The notes beneath the pieces were generated by a model. The model saw only the letters and a program-made list of their open reading frames with translations, searched no databases and was not told the origin of the DNA. From Temnothorax longispinosus (taxonomy: Eukaryota > Arthropoda > Insecta > Hymenoptera > Formicidae): DNA of 64,000 bases. The stretch is from the NCBI RefSeq assembly GCF_030848805.1, contig NC_092360.1, forward strand, positions 1,240,001 to 1,304,000, in the 5' to 3' direction. Position numbers and translations under genes: made by a program. Shown here in pieces: positions 63,901 through 64,000 of the stretch (position 1 is the stretch's first letter; the number at the start of each line of letters is the position of its first letter).

Positions 63901-64000
63901 TTTATGTATAGGAGAACCAATTTTTATTTAGAATTATAACGCATAAAATCATGCAATTCTCTCATGGAATCGATCCACCGTTCGAAATGATTGTTTATAT
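58000..64000. other. Intron segment to the window end
   Basis: AT-rich DNA with GC-richer patches at 58660-59040, 59440-59730, 60860-61180, 61880-62160 and 62740-63120. The patch at 58655-59034 has two overlapping plus-strand frames of about 120 codons. Neither has a recognisable domain. No exon completing the EGF domain was found. Confidence 0.4.
62121..62136. promoter_or_regulatory. Twin E-box palindrome TGCAGCTGCAGCTGCA
   Basis: A perfect 16-base palindrome containing two CAGCTG E-boxes (the core bound by many bHLH dimers). Function is unproven; a short CAG/CTG-type repeat gives the same pattern. Confidence 0.3.

Larger units (their letters stand above)
8537..64000 (+). other. Very long intron downstream of the EGF-like exon (start of intron to window end)
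   Basis: The intron starts with the strong donor GTAAGT at 8537-8542. The next exon should supply one base completing the AA-N codon, then a cysteine codon and the C-terminal half of the EGF fold (a CxC then Gly-aromatic-xx-Cys pattern). I searched for such a sequence behind a pyrimidine tract and AG and found none up to 64000. The intron is therefore inferred to exceed 55 kb. Introns this long occur in insect adhesion and signalling genes and are often spliced recursively, which fits the ratchet-like site at 35233. A nested gene or an alternative exon cannot be excluded. Confidence 0.6.

Overview
This window looks like intronic (possibly partly intergenic) DNA from an insect nuclear genome, probably a hymenopteran such as an ant. 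Very AT-rich stretches alternate with GC-rich blocks full of CpG. There are no bacterial-style gene arrays, and several short palindromic transposon relics are present. The taxon is an inference from composition; no marker gene is available.

Only one protein-coding exon is well supported. It is a 79-base plus-strand exon (8458-8536) with clean splice sites that encodes the first four cysteines of an EGF-like domain. The rest of that domain (cysteines 5 and 6) must lie in a later exon. I found no convincing partner exon, so the downstream intron probably exceeds 55 kb and runs off the window. The parent gene cannot be named from 26 residues; it should be a secreted or cell-surface multidomain protein.

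Layout: 1-8457 is upstream intron holding a 49-nt hairpin (1681-1729), a 140-bp palindrome (2906-3045) and a GA microsatellite. 8537-17000 is AT-rich intron with a purine tract. 17000-19000 is the strongest GC/CpG block, with a purine-to-pyrimidine switch, and could be an internal promoter. 19000-35200 is unremarkable intron with an AC microsatellite and a miRNA-sized hairpin (24219-24279). 35200-41230 is the most structured part. It holds a near-ideal recursive splice site (35233/35234), a complete piggyBac-type MITE with TTAA duplications, three other inverted-repeat elements, and an unusual array of short palindromes spaced about every 24 bp. 41230-64000 is mixed intron with several GC or pyrimidine-rich blocks and a few speculative exon candidates.

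The main biological hypothesis is that the giant intron after the EGF exon is removed stepwise through the ratchet point at 35233. The palindromic elements cluster just downstream of it. Nearly all open reading frames in the window are short, overlap each other, lack recognisable domains, and look like chance.
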